From the NCBI GenBank assembly GCA_020631735.1, contig CM036159.1, forward strand, positions 99,831,670 to 99,895,669: 64,000 nucleotides of DNA, written 5' to 3'. Positions 35,241 to 45,689 of the stretch are shown here, in pieces. Each line of letters begins with the position of its first letter. Position 1 is the stretch's first letter. The DNA is from Saccharum officinarum. Taxonomy: Eukaryota; Streptophyta; Magnoliopsida; Poales; Poaceae. Position numbers and translations under genes: made by a program. The notes beneath the pieces are model-generated. The model did no database searches, was not told the origin of the DNA, and saw only the letters and a program-made list of their open reading frames with translations.

Positions 35241-35268
35241 CGGATCAGATCAGATCAGATCAGATCAT
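35241..35268 (+). repeat. (GATCA)n microsatellite
   Basis: About five consecutive gatca units. Confidence 0.85.
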
Positions 35269-35442
35269 ATCACGTCTGATGGCGCAGGGGATTGACTCGA
35301 CGACGTTTTTTTTTTGATCGCCTTCCTAGGTACTGGACCGGATCCATCCCAGCTCTGAATATCTGGGGCGTTTCCCACTTCACATATCAGAGAAACAGTT
35401 TTCGTTTCAACATCTTCATCATTACGGTTTGTCAAGAACTCA

Positions 35443-35681
35443 GGCTGTGTTTAGTTGGGAAAGTTTGGCCGAAAAGTTACTGTAGCACTTTTCGTTGTTA
35501 TTTGGTAAAATTTATCTAATTATGGATTAATTAGACTCAAAAGATTCGTCTCGAACTTTACAGACAAACTATGCAATTAGTTTTTTTTCCTACATTTAAT
35601 GCTCTATGCATGCGTTTAAAGATTCGATGTGATGGGTAAAAGAGAAAATATTTTGGGTTTGCATGGCAACTAAACAGGGCC
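35443..35681. repeat. Tourist-like MITE with TCA target duplication
   Basis: Ends ggctgtgtttagttggg and caactaaacagggcc are inverted repeats, flanked by tca at 35440-35442 and 35682-35684. The interior matches the copy at 43181. Confidence 0.85.
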
Positions 35682-36000
35682 TCAAGGTGGATTTTGAAAT
35701 TCGATGTTTATGGCCTTCCTAGGTATACTACTCTAGTTTAGCTATGTGCGGACGCAGAACCGAAGAAACTCCTTTTTTTTCTGCATACAAAAAAGCACTA
35801 CTCTAGCGGTCTAGCCAGGAGACCCATCCGGCTCTGCAATCTCTGATTAGGAGCAAATTAAGGCCGCCGAACATTGTTGGTAATTTCTAAGATAAGAAAT
35901 TGAACAGCTTTTGTCGGTGTGCTCTAGTTAGGTTTATATTATATACCATGGAGACGGAGTGGAGCCAATTATACGGAGAAAATCATAGGACGGTATTATG

Positions 36001-36075
36001 GGGCCGTTCGGCTGGAATTATAAGCCGACTGTCGGCTGATTTTTGTGAGAGAAAAATACTGTTTCGCAATAAGAT
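36001..36075. repeat. Fragment of ggccgttcggctgg MITE
   Basis: Starts ggccgttcggctggaattat and contains ggctgatttttgtgagag. The same phrases recur at 38848-38935, so both are copies of one short family. No right end is present. Confidence 0.45.
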
Positions 36076-36469
36076 AAGCAGATGCATGGCCTATGTATTG
36101 CAGTCTGCAGAGACATGTGCAGTTGAGCGCCTGGCATTGGTTGCGACTTGCCGGTGTTATCCCTTCATGGGTTGAGCACGCACTTGCACCGTCTTCTTTC
36201 CAACAGTGTTCCACTGGACACGACTTCGTTCGTGCTCTCTGCTCTCGCAGCACTACGTACATATTATTATTACTGAATTATTTGGTCAACAGTACGGTCG
36301 CTACAAAGTAGAAATAAAACCCTTTTCTTTCGCCTTCGTGAGATCTGTGGGCTGTCCACAAGTTTTTTGACACATGGCCAGCCCCTCGGCCAGTATTGAA
36401 GCTGCAAAGGTTCTCACCGGAGACTAGCACGGAGCAGGCGCCATCTGAGGAAGTACTATTTACCACGTG

Positions 36470-36710
36470 CTCCCTCCGTCCCAAAAAAAAAGTGTCGTTT
36501 TAGGTTTTTCAGACATCGTATTTGACCGTTCATCTTATTCAAAATTTTTTAATAAATATTATTTATTTTGTTATGACTTATTTTATCATTAGAGATACTT
36601 CAATAATGATTTATTTATTTTATAATTTGCACAAAATTTTTGAATAAGATGAACGGTTAAACACGATGTCTGAAAAACCTAAAACAACACTTTTTGTGGG
36701 ACGGAGGGAG
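36470..36710. repeat. Stowaway-like MITE
   Basis: Begins ctccctccgtcccaaaa and ends tttgtgggacggagggag, near-perfect inverted repeats. The arms extend inward (gttttaggtttttcagacat against atgtctgaaaaacctaaaac). The TA duplication is present on the right but mutated on the left. Confidence 0.85.
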
Positions 36711-36793
36711 TACTGCATACTCCCTCGTCCCGAAATAAAAAGCACGTAGGATTTTAAATTTGTCCTACAAATATAGGATCATGACAGGGACTA

Positions 36794-37067
36794 GGGCCTT
36801 TTTAGATCCTAAATTTTCTCCTAAATTTTACTATGCAAAAAGAAGATTCCCCATCACATCAAAATGCCGGTACATGCATGGAGTACTAAATGTAGATGAA
36901 ATTAAAAACTAATTACACAGTTTTGTTGTACTTTGCGAGACGAACATTTTAAGCCTAATTAGTCAAAGTTTGGATAATTTTTACCAAATACAAACAAAAT
37001 GCTACGGTGCACTACAATGTTGCACAATAATTCAGCCGTCACCAAATTGGCTGAACTAAACACGGCC
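36794..37067. repeat. Tourist-like MITE nested in a Stowaway element
   Basis: Ends gggcctttttagatcc and ctgaactaaacacggcc are inverted repeats. The flanks (cta before, ta after) fit a 3-bp duplication. The interior matches the copy at 24523. Confidence 0.75.
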
Positions 37068-37185
37068 TAGCTGACTGCTCAGCAGCTGCAAGCCTATCGA
37101 TCAGATGTTGCACCACTCTGTTTGCTGGCTCGTTCTCCCGTCCAAGCAGCAGCCGCAATCAGTGTATGGTAACGGAAGATAGCTA

Positions 37186-37424
37186 CTTCTCTTAGTTTTT
37201 GTTTACTTGTCACTAATCTTTTACTGTAGCAAATTTGACTATCTATTTTTTTTTTTAAAAAAAAATTAAATACTTCAATGTATATAACACTTATGAAGTA
37301 TGTTCAATAAAGAATCATATACGTGAAAACTTGATGTATCTTAAATTTTTTTGCAGAAAAACTATATGGTTAAAATTGTTATAATAAAAATTCGGTGACA
37401 AGTAAACGAAAACAAAAAACAGAG
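37186..37424. repeat. MITE nested in a Stowaway element
   Basis: Left end cttagtttttgtttacttg and right end caagtaaacgaaaacaaaa are inverted repeats enclosing an AT-rich body. The family is different from both the Tourist-like and the ctccctccgtcc Stowaway copies. Confidence 0.65.
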
Positions 37425-37519
37425 GTGTACACCTTTTAGGGGTAAAAATGTAATTTCACATCTACGGTGCCTTTTCATTTGAATCCTAAACGTACTTTTA
37501 TTTTGGGACGGAGGAAGTA

Positions 37520-39008
37520 GTACACACCCGTGCATGCCGGTGCTAATCCTAGAATTTATTTACCCTGATTATTTAATAATGAATTTACTAGTTAGCATAT
37601 ATTCTTTGATATTATAGCCTTCCAAGTTCCAACCACATATTTCTCCTTATAGCCCGAGCTACGATGGTTCGTGTTGTAGCGGTGTAGCCCCCTACCACCA
37701 TCGCAAACAATGGTCATATCCACAGACCACAGAACCGTAGCTGACGAAGCTACATAGTGAAAACGTGTCGACTAGGAGCGGTGCTGGGGGCCAGAGAAAA
37801 TCCCAATATTCTCCCCCTTTTCTTGCCGTGAGAAAAGATTTTGCCTTTATTCCCCGGCCCGGACATATACTACTGTTGGGATGATGTCGAAGCAATGGAG
37901 GAGGGTTTGACACCGACGGCTGCCCTCTACTAGTTTTGTTGTCACTTGAACCGGACGCGTTTCCTTTTTCTTGGATGGGAAGAAACAAAGCTGCAGCACC
38001 AGTCAGCGCGTCGCCTCCTCGCCGCCGCATGATATAACTGGGCACAGTACACTATTGAGTCGCAAGCTCCCACGCGCAAAATCCAAATCGCCACAGACAT
38101 CGAAATCAACCACGGTTCCGTCTCTAACCGAAGAAGCTCCTTGCTCACGAATCGAATAACGATCACCACACGGGGAACGGAAAATGCTAGGTGTACTCTG
38201 ACCACGCACATAAATAAATATGCTCATTAGTTTAGTAACACTTTCTAAAAAAATAAACTCTGACCACGCACATAAATCTGGTCATTAGTTTTGTAGACCT
38301 TTTTTTTTTTTTAAAAAAAATACCCCTTCCGATCGTTTTGTCTTTCCTAAATACATAATTTTTACTATGTATTCAGACATATCGTAAATCTAGATTCATA
38401 GCAAAAACTATGTACCAAGAAAACGTAAAACTACCTAGCTATAATTTACGACAAATTATGGCAATAAGAAACTGATAATAGTTTGATTATGTGAGATGGT
38501 CTGCGTGAAAAATCCATGAGTAGTCTCGCTATCCAGATTGTAAGGCATGTTTCGGTGCAATATATTCCTCAGAACTATATTTGTACATTTAGCTTCTCCT
38601 ACTTCAAATAAAATTTTAAAATTAGGTTTAGGAGTGGATATAGTAGAATAATATAAAAAAGGGTTTAAAACGCTACATCCTGCCCAGATAGCAACACGTT
38701 CAAGTACAACTGGAACTGGATGGGGTAGCCGAGTAGGTGGATAAAAAGTTTTTACACTCCAGGATTAGACAATTGCAACCTGCATGCATATTAAAAAAAA
38801 AGATATCAGCAAACAAACCAAAGCCTGTTACCTACTGATACTCTATGGGTTCGGCTGTGCTGATAAGCCGGCTGAAAAACACTTTGGCTGATTTGTTGTG
38901 AGAGAAAATACTGTTCCAACTAAAAAATAAACTGAAAAAGACGGCAGAAAATGGGAACTCCAATGGGTGCCCGGGTGCGCATAGGACGACCTACCTGCAT
39001 ATGGGACC
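37520..39008. other. Intergenic, no supported gene
   Basis: AT-rich sequence without supported genes. A roughly 40-bp segment starting ctctgaccacgcacataaat is duplicated at 38196 and 38258. A MITE fragment lies at 38848-38935. The stretch ends at the second assembly gap. Confidence 0.45.
38196..38302 (+). repeat. Short tandem-type duplication
   Basis: Two copies of a segment starting ctctgaccacgcacataaat and ending with cattagttt, 62 bp apart start to start, with small internal differences. Confidence 0.75.
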
Positions 39009-39108
39009 NNNNNNNNNNNNNNNNNNNNNNNNNNNNNNNNNNNNNNNNNNNNNNNNNNNNNNNNNNNNNNNNNNNNNNNNNNNNNNNNNNNNNNNNNNNN
39101 NNNNNNNN
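39009..39108. other. Assembly gap (100 N)
   Basis: Exactly 100 N; a gap of unknown true size just upstream of the first promoter-like copy. Confidence 0.99.
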
Positions 39109-39179
39109 TTTGAAGTTGAGGAGGAAAAACGGACTTTCGTGAAAGTTGGGGAGAAAGTAGACTTTTTTCTTCCACAGTT

Positions 39180-39345
39180 AAGGTAGGCCCAGCCCAAAGA
39201 GTTCAACACTTGCGGCCCAAGCGGTTCATCGATCGGACAGTGGGCCGATCCAGACAGATCCTTCCACTCCAACTCCTCTATATATACCGACGCAACACAT
39301 CTCCGTAACCCTAACCTAAACTATACCACCATTCCATTCCTCAGC
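39180..39345 (+). promoter_or_regulatory. Promoter-like segment, copy 1
   Basis: Contains ggcccagcccaaagagtt, further gggcc/gcccaa boxes, a ctctatatatacc TATA element near 39276, and a telo-box-like gtaaccctaacctaaac. This is the layout of plant promoters for ribosomal and growth-related genes, where TGGGCC/site II and AAACCCTAA boxes occur together. The same segment recurs at 45170-45335. Confidence 0.6.
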
Positions 39346-39430
39346 CGCCGCCGCCGTCAGCCGCTTAAGCGGTGGTTGAGCTTTTGTCTCGCGGACATAT
39401 CCTACCGATCCAGATCCAGATCCCGCATGC

Positions 39431-39736
39431 ATGTCCCGCCGCGAGAGCGAGCGCCCGCCGCCCGCGACCGATGCTCCCGGAGCTGGCCTGTCCTGGAAGC
39501 AATTCGTCGAACGACTGCAGCGCGAGAGGGTGGTAGGCCTCAGCCTCGACCACGCGCACGCGAGCTGTTTGGCGAATTGCTCCCATGCCAGGCCCTGCCT
39601 CGGTTATACTTGTACCGCCTTCAACCAGTTTACTGACCATCTTCTTGTGACATGTAATTTTGTTCGAGTTGGTCTATCTGATTTACTGGCCATGATATTC
39701 GGTCTGCTTTGTTTAAACTTCGAAGAAACTTTCTAG
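39431..39736 (+). CDS. Hypothetical frame, 101 codons (weak)
   Basis: An ATG about 150 bp downstream of the TATA element opens a frame starting MSRRESERPPPATDAP with GC-rich, gene-like codons up to about ARPCLGYTC. It then runs into the AT-rich tandem unit, where translation looks like chance. The first 60 or so residues may be a genuine first exon of a gene whose remainder was lost or replaced by the duplication. I do not recognise the product. Confidence 0.3.
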   Translation: MSRRESERPPPATDAPGAGLSWKQFVERLQRERVVGLSLDHAHASCLANCSHARPCLGYTCTAFNQFTDHLLVTCNFVRVGLSDLLAMIFGLLCLNFEETF

Positions 39737-41011
39737 ACAAATTGTTTGAACTTTGAAGAAACTGTCTGACAAATTCTGTCCTGTTAGTGTGCACTTGAGC
39801 GTCAAGTTCATTACCAGGTAAAATTATCTGTGTTCAGTGTCCCCGTTCACTAATTTTAGTCATCTAGTGCATATGTATGCGGCATATACTGGCTGGATTT
39901 GCTCACTTGTAAAAACACATGAACTATTATTATCTGCAGTCTGCACTAGCACATGCCTGATGCTTTCTTCTAGTAGTGTTTTTTTTTTCCAATTCATTGT
40001 GGTAATAAGATGTCACTTTGGAAGTGTGATGCTTTTAGGAATGTATTATTGTGGGGCTTGTTAGGGGTCTACAGATATGATTACTATGTTCTGGTGTTCT
40101 TGCTTCCAACAGGATGAGTGTGTAAAATTTGAAGGCAAGGCCACTTGCAGTTATAGTTAATCAAAACATACGTCCAGTGTGAAAATGAAAAATTTTCTGC
40201 TGGTTTATTGAATCTATATGAACCTACTCCCTCTGTTTTTTTTTATTGTCTGAGTATGATGACGCCATAGTTCTACGCAAAACGTCTTCACACTCATACA
40301 TATGAACTACCCCCTCTGTTGAACTACGCCGTAGGTGTTGGGAGTTCAAACCCCTCTTCTGTCGCTGCCCCTGCCTACTGGACGCTGCAAGCAGCGGCAT
40401 CATGGATCTCCCGCAAGCCTCTGCCTATCCGCACCGCTGCTGATGGTAGCCTCTAGTTCATCCGTCCTGCATGGATTCTGATAAACGCTGTTCCTGAAAG
40501 TTCAGATGATTCTTTCCCTTGCATTTTTTTTATTCATATGAATTTATGAGAGCCACTTCAAGCTATTATTATTGCTTTATCTCTGCAAGATACTGGGCAG
40601 TTTGACACATTTGGAGCTGACCTTTCTGACAGCTAAATGTGAGTGCAGGACATGGGAACACTGGGATACACTGCAAGCCTGCAATGCCCTTCTCTTGCCA
40701 CGATATTGGTTTCCATGCAGTCCTGAAAGTGAAAGGTCTCTGGAAGAAACCGTAGCGAGAGAATGTGCATGATGCCACGAGGCCGCTGCCAGGACTAGAG
40801 CATCAACATTTATTTTCAGCAGCAACAGATCTTGAGGAGTTTGTGCATTTTCAATATTTGTTTCAATTTCGATTGTGCATTTAGCATGTAATGAGTAATG
40901 ATAATGATATTAATGGTAAAAAGAACTTTTTGGCCATCTGTGTTCAAAATCTCTTCTGAGTTCTGAAAATGATATGTACGCAGTGAATTTTCATGAAATT
41001 CCATCATCATG
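39668..41011 (+). repeat. Tandem duplication unit 1, about 1.34 kb
   Basis: Starts gttggtctatctgattta and ends near gaaattccatcatcatgtg. The same order of landmarks recurs in the following unit: ccatgatat-cggtctgctt, caagttcattaccaggtaaa, ttcaagctattattattgct, ttgccacgatattggtttcc, gagcatcaacatttatttt and gataatgatattaatggtaa. No coding function recognised. Confidence 0.85.
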
Positions 41012-41790
41012 TGTCTTTTGATCTGTCTGATTTGCTGGCCATGATATGCGGTCTGCTTTGTTTGAACTTTGAAGAAACTCTCTTGAGAAATTGTTTGAAC
41101 TTTGAAGAAACTCTCTGGACAAATTCTGTCCTGTTAGTGTGTGCTGAGCGTCAAGTTCATTACCAGGTAAAATTATCTGTGTTCAGTGTCCCCGTTCACT
41201 AATTTTAGTCATCTAGTGCATATGTATGAGGCACATACTGACTGGATTTGCTCACTTGTAATACACATGAACTTCTATTATCTGAACTAGCACATGCCTG
41301 TTGCTTTCTTCTATTAGTGTTTTTCCCAATTCATTATGGTAATAGGATGTCACTATGGAAGTTTGATGCTTTTAGGAATTCTATCGTGAGGCTGTTAGGG
41401 GGGTACAGATATGTTTATTATGTTCTGGTGTTCTTGCTTCCAACCGGATGAATTTGTAAAATTTTTATGTTAGATAGTACTAGTTTGAAGGCAAGGCCAC
41501 TAGAATGCAGTTATGGTTAATCAAAACATATTTCCAGTGTGAAAATGAAAATCTCTCTGCTGGTTTATTGAATCTATATGAACTACTCCCTCTGTTTTTT
41601 TATTTTTTATTATTTTTTTTTATGTCTGAGTATGATACGATGCTGTAGTCGAACGCAAAACGTCTTCACACTCATACATATGAACACTCCCATTTGTTGA
41701 ACTACACCGTAGGCGTTGGGAATTCAACCCCTCTTCTGCACCGCTGCTGATGGTAGCCGGAGTTCATCCGTACTGCATGGATTCCAATAA

Positions 41791-43005
41791 GAGAAAATTG
41801 ATTTCATGGCATTGAAAGAGCACGACATTCAGAAAATACCATCGAAAAACGTTCTTCACGTAAAATACCAGCAAAAGAACTTAAAATAGCATTCCGTGAC
41901 GGTGGCTGCTGTTGCCGTGAATTCCTCCGTCGAGACGAGTAGCATTCTGTCCTCCGTGAGGACTCTGTTCTTCTTCTTCCTTACGCTTTTCCCCACTTCC
42001 TGCCTATCTGCTGCTTACAAGGTGCATGGTGGCGTGCTCTGGATCACCTATGACGGTTGCCTGTGCCTAGTCCACGGGCAGCGCCCGCTCCTACCTCGCT
42101 CGCCACGCTCGGCCTGCTGAGCTGCCACACCACGACACCCATGAGTCCTCCAAAAGCCGCGCCCTCGTACTGTCTCTACGCGAACGCCATGGGCATGGAC
42201 GCCAAGCTCGGAGCCGCCGGTCTGCTCTCGCCACCACCGTTCCGCACCGTACGCACCACCACTGCCGAGCCGTGTGCCCCACCATCTCCACCCGCAAACA
42301 ACACCGGCCAGAGCCACAGTATGTTGCCAAAACTGCTGCTGTCAGCCGCCATGGCCGGCTCTCGGTCCGCCGTCGCTGTTCCCGTGGGTGGAGACCACCA
42401 GCGCCTCGGTCGAGCATGCCACTACGTCCGTCCAGACTTCTTCCGACCGCGGCTCACCGGGATGCTGGATCCCGCCGCCGCCGCGCCGTTCCTGCAGCTC
42501 GCAAGAACTCCTGCGGACAGCTCCAACCGGGGCCGCCCCCACCAAGCCAGCTACACCGTCGCGTCCGCCACCTCCCCCACGCACCTGACGTGTACCCGCG
42601 CCGACCTTGTAGTCGCCGGGTTCGCCATTGCCGCATGCCGCCGTCGTCGCCCCTGCTGCATGCCGCGCAGGCACAGGGCCATGGCCCTATGAGCCATATC
42701 CGGCCGCGCCACTGACATCGATAGGTGCGCCCCGCCACTGCAAAGCCCGCCGGCTGGTCAGTCACCGCTGTCGTGCCCTCCCCAGGGCGAATCGGGCTAT
42801 GCCAGTACGCCGGCGTGTGTGATCTGTTTCTCTAAAATGGGGGAAGAAAGGTGCCTCACCGAGGGATTCACGGCAACAGCGGCCACCGTGACAGAATGGT
42901 ATTATGAGGTAACGGTCCATTCTTTCGGTATTTTACGTGACGAATGTTTTTCAATGGTATTTTTTGAAAGTTGTGATTTTTTGATGCTATGAAACTAATT
43001 TTCTC
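41791..43005. mobile_element. Pack-MULE-like element, 1215 bp, 9-bp target duplication
   Basis: Terminal inverted repeats begin gagaaaattgatttcatggc on the left and, inverted, gagaaaattagtttcatagc on the right, and remain alignable for about 80 bp (both contain cacgtaaaatacc). A perfect 9-bp duplication, ttccaataa, flanks it at 41782-41790 and 43006-43014. The empty site is preserved in the sister unit near 40465-40480. The interior (about 41900-42860) is strongly GC- and CpG-rich, unlike the flanks, as expected for captured host gene sequence. A 211-codon frame at 42057-42692 lies inside, but its product is Ala/Pro/His/Arg-rich and unrecognised. The source gene is unknown. Confidence 0.85.
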
Positions 43006-43180
43006 TTCCAATAAACGGTGTTCTTGAAAGTTCAAATGATTCTTTCCTTGCATTTTTTATTCATGTGAACTTATCATAGTCACTTCAAGCTATTATTATT
43101 GCTTTATCTTTGCAAGATACTGGCAGTTTGGCACATTTATAGCTGACACAGCTAAATGTGAGTCCAGGACACGGGAACAA

Positions 43181-43422
43181 GGGTGTGTTTAGTTGGCCCC
43201 GTAAAATTTTTTTGAAGCACAGTAACTCTTTCGTTTGTATTTGGTAATTAGTGTCCAATTATAGACTAATTAGATTCTAAAGATTCGTCTCGTGATTTAT
43301 AACCAAACTGTGTAATTAGTTATTTTTTACCTATATTTAATGCTCTATGCATGCGTCCAAAGATTCGATGTGACGGAGAATCTTGTAAAATTCTTGGAAG
43401 TTTGAAGCAACTGAACACACCC
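43181..43422. repeat. Tourist-like MITE
   Basis: Ends gggtgtgtttagttggcc and gcaactgaacacaccc are inverted repeats, flanked by caa and taa. Absent from the equivalent place in tandem unit 1 (near 40660), which confirms the insertion. Confidence 0.85.
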
Positions 43423-43541
43423 TAAATGGATATACTGCAAGTCTGCAGTGCTCTTCTCTTGCCACGATATTGGTTTCCATGCAGTACTGAAAGTGAAAGA
43501 TCTCTGAAAGTTACCGCGGCTAGAGCATCAACATTTATTTT

Positions 43542-44469
43542 GCGACCGCGTCCAGACACGACGCGGTCCCCCACACATGGTTCCATCTTCAAAGAAAAAG
43601 TCCCCGCTCCTTCTCCTTATCCGCACCCCCGAGGCCACGACACAACGACTTCGAGCGCTGAGCGCTGCCGTCCCGAGCGCCAAGGCCGAGCTGCCCGAGA
43701 GGCACCCCGCCGGCCCACGCCTAGCGCTCGTCACTGCGCCGGGCTGCACACGTAGCCAAGTGGCCGAGCCGCAGCGTGGCCGCTCATCTGCCGGCCCCCT
43801 TTCCTCACCGCTCGACCGTCTCACGTTGTATCGTGCCTACCTCCACCATGCTATGCCTTTCCCCCCACCGCGGAGACCCGAGCTTGCTGGCTACCACAGT
43901 ACCCTAGCAGGTAGGCCATGGTGGTTGGCGACATCATGTTTCAAGTGTTTCAGACATTTTAAACTCATGTTTCAAGTGTTTTATATGGATGTTTTAAAAC
44001 TAGATCCGGGATGTTACGTATGTTAAATAACAATACACGCATGTTGCAAGTCTATGTTTCAAGTGTTTTAGATGTTTCAGACGTATGTTTCAAGTGTTCC
44101 ATCTGGATGTTGCATATGTTTCTATGGCTCTACACACATGTTTCAAGTGTTTCATATGTTTCATACTTATGTTTCAAGTGTTTATCTGGACGTTGCATAT
44201 GTTGCTATGCCTATACATGCATGTTTCAAGTGTTTCATCTATTTTAGACGTATATTGCAAATGTTTCAAAAGTCAGCGGGTGGTTGTCGCTGCTACTGGG
44301 GCGTAGCCATGAGTCAACCCACGTGGGTTTCCCGTGCGGGGCACGGTCCTGCGACGGACGCAGGCAGTGGTGCTTGGGCGGGATGCGGACACGGAACATG
44401 GGGCAGGATGCGGGCACAGGAGCTACACAGGTGTGGGAGCCGTCTCCGGACGTCCAGGCTAGGCCTGCC
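43542..44469. mobile_element. Second Mutator-like element with imperfect 9-bp duplication
   Basis: Inserted in tandem unit 2 at a site that is intact in unit 1. Flanks are atttatttt (43533-43541) and atttacttt (44470-44478), eight of nine identical. Both ends are GC-rich with distantly related inverted termini (cgcggtcccccacaca against cggctcccacacc). The left half is CpG-rich. The part at 43930-44270 is a degenerate series of atgtttcaagtgtttca phrases, which I associate with subterminal regions of grass Mutator-like elements. No transposase is present. Confidence 0.7.
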
Positions 44470-44665
44470 ATTTACTTTGAGCAGCAACAGATCCAGAGGA
44501 GGATGTGTATTTTCAAGATTTGTTTCAATTTCAATTGTGCATTCAGCATGTAACGATAATGATATTAATGGTAAAAGCACTTTTTGCCATCTGTGTTCAA
44601 AATCTCTTCTGAGTTTTGAAAAATGATATGTATGCAGTGAATTTTGATGAAATTCCATCATCATT

Positions 44666-45169
44666 GAAGATACATGGTTTATAAGAGCAACTCCAGGAGC
44701 ATCTATAAGTTTCTACTTCTGTATCGCTATTTGGAGGGGTTGTCCTCAGCCAGTGAGGTGATATTTGCTATGCCAGGCCTCATGGCATGATCTGCTCCAT
44801 TACAGTGGATTGGGATTTATAGATGGCACTCTTCTATCATGATTGTCTATGGGTTATGGCTTCTATATTCTCTTGGAGTTTTTTGTGCACAGCTCCTTGG
44901 CTTCAAACTTGTCTTGCCTCTCTCTCATTCCCTTTGGGCGGAGATTTGATTATCATTGTCATGGTTAGGAGTATCCTAAACTGGAACTTTTTTTAGTGGC
45001 CAAAAGTGGTTTCACTAAAATTGGTTATAAAGAAAAAAAAGTGGTTTCACTGAAAAGAAATAAGTAGTTTGACTTCCTCGAGAAATGTTGCTTTGACCAA
45101 TTTGAATGAAAAAAATTCAGCACATATGTTGGGCTCCTTATTGGGCCTGGGCTCTATACCTGGGTCGTC
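44666..45169. other. Intergenic, no supported gene
   Basis: AT-rich sequence between the tandem units and the second promoter-like copy. Nothing further recognised. Confidence 0.4.
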
Positions 45170-45335
45170 AATTAAGTTGGCCCAGCCCAAAGAGTTTCAG
45201 ACTTGCAGCCCAAGCTATTCACCGATTTCCGTTGCTCCACTGCAGGCCTCCAGCTCCTCTATTTATACAGACCCGAGCAGCTCCGTAACCCTAACCTAAA
45301 CCAAACCACCATTCCAATCCTCTCAGCCGCCGCCG
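45170..45335 (+). promoter_or_regulatory. Promoter-like segment, copy 2
   Basis: Repeats the order of copy 1: ggcccagcccaaagagtt, cttgcagcccaag, a ctctatttatacag TATA-like element near 45256, gtaaccctaacctaaacc, and a gccgccgccgccgtc leader. Similarity to 39180-39345 is roughly 70 percent by eye. The downstream 350 bp (45336-45689) has a short frame at 45463 that runs straight into an LTR and is not convincing as a gene. Confidence 0.6.
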
Positions 45336-45689
45336 CCGTCTACTAAGGGCAGCAGCAACGCAAGCCGTCAAGGCCATATGCCTCAGCCAAAAGGTGCAAG
45401 GCCAAGTAGGCAGCCGATGATGAGGCTGTATATCTCCCATCGCACCATACTGAAAAGCTGCTTTGGCTTTTGTCAGGCTTGGGTACCCGTTTCAGCCTCA
45501 AAGCGTGAAAGCGCGTGATGAAGATCCCACTGACTTGTTCACAACGCAAATTGAAGTGTGTGCCTCCAGCTTTTGTCAGTCAAAGCACCTAATACGGACA
45601 CTAGCAGAACCACTGCACGGTGTGATCTGGAGCTTGTACGCAGACGTGGAGGTCGGGGCTAACAGCCAGCGTGTAGCGTTGGGGGTGCT

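Larger units (their letters stand above)
36720..37517. repeat. Stowaway-like MITE split by nested MITEs
   Basis: Left end ctccctcgtcccgaaataaa and right end ttattttgggacggaggaag are inverted repeats, flanked by TA at 36718-36719 and 37518-37519. The element spans 798 bp because other MITEs (36794-37067 and 37186-37424) sit inside it, plus about 120 bp of unassigned sequence at 37068-37185. Confidence 0.75.
41012..44665 (+). repeat. Tandem duplication unit 2, expanded by three insertions
   Basis: Parallel to unit 1 from ttttgatctgtctgatttg to gaaattccatcatcattg. It measures about 3.65 kb because it holds insertions at 41791-43005, 43181-43422 and 43542-44469 that are absent from unit 1. Removing them leaves about 1.26 kb, close to unit 1. 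Confidence 0.85.

Noticed and set aside
40320..40370. gttcaaacccc phrase as a tRNA or SINE B box
   Set aside because: No A box at the right distance and no cloverleaf could be formed; the phrase also occurs, mutated, in the second tandem unit.
42057..42692. 211-codon frame as an independent gene
   Set aside because: It lies inside the Pack-MULE-like element, overlaps several open frames of similar quality and has no promoter or recognised domain; better described as cargo.
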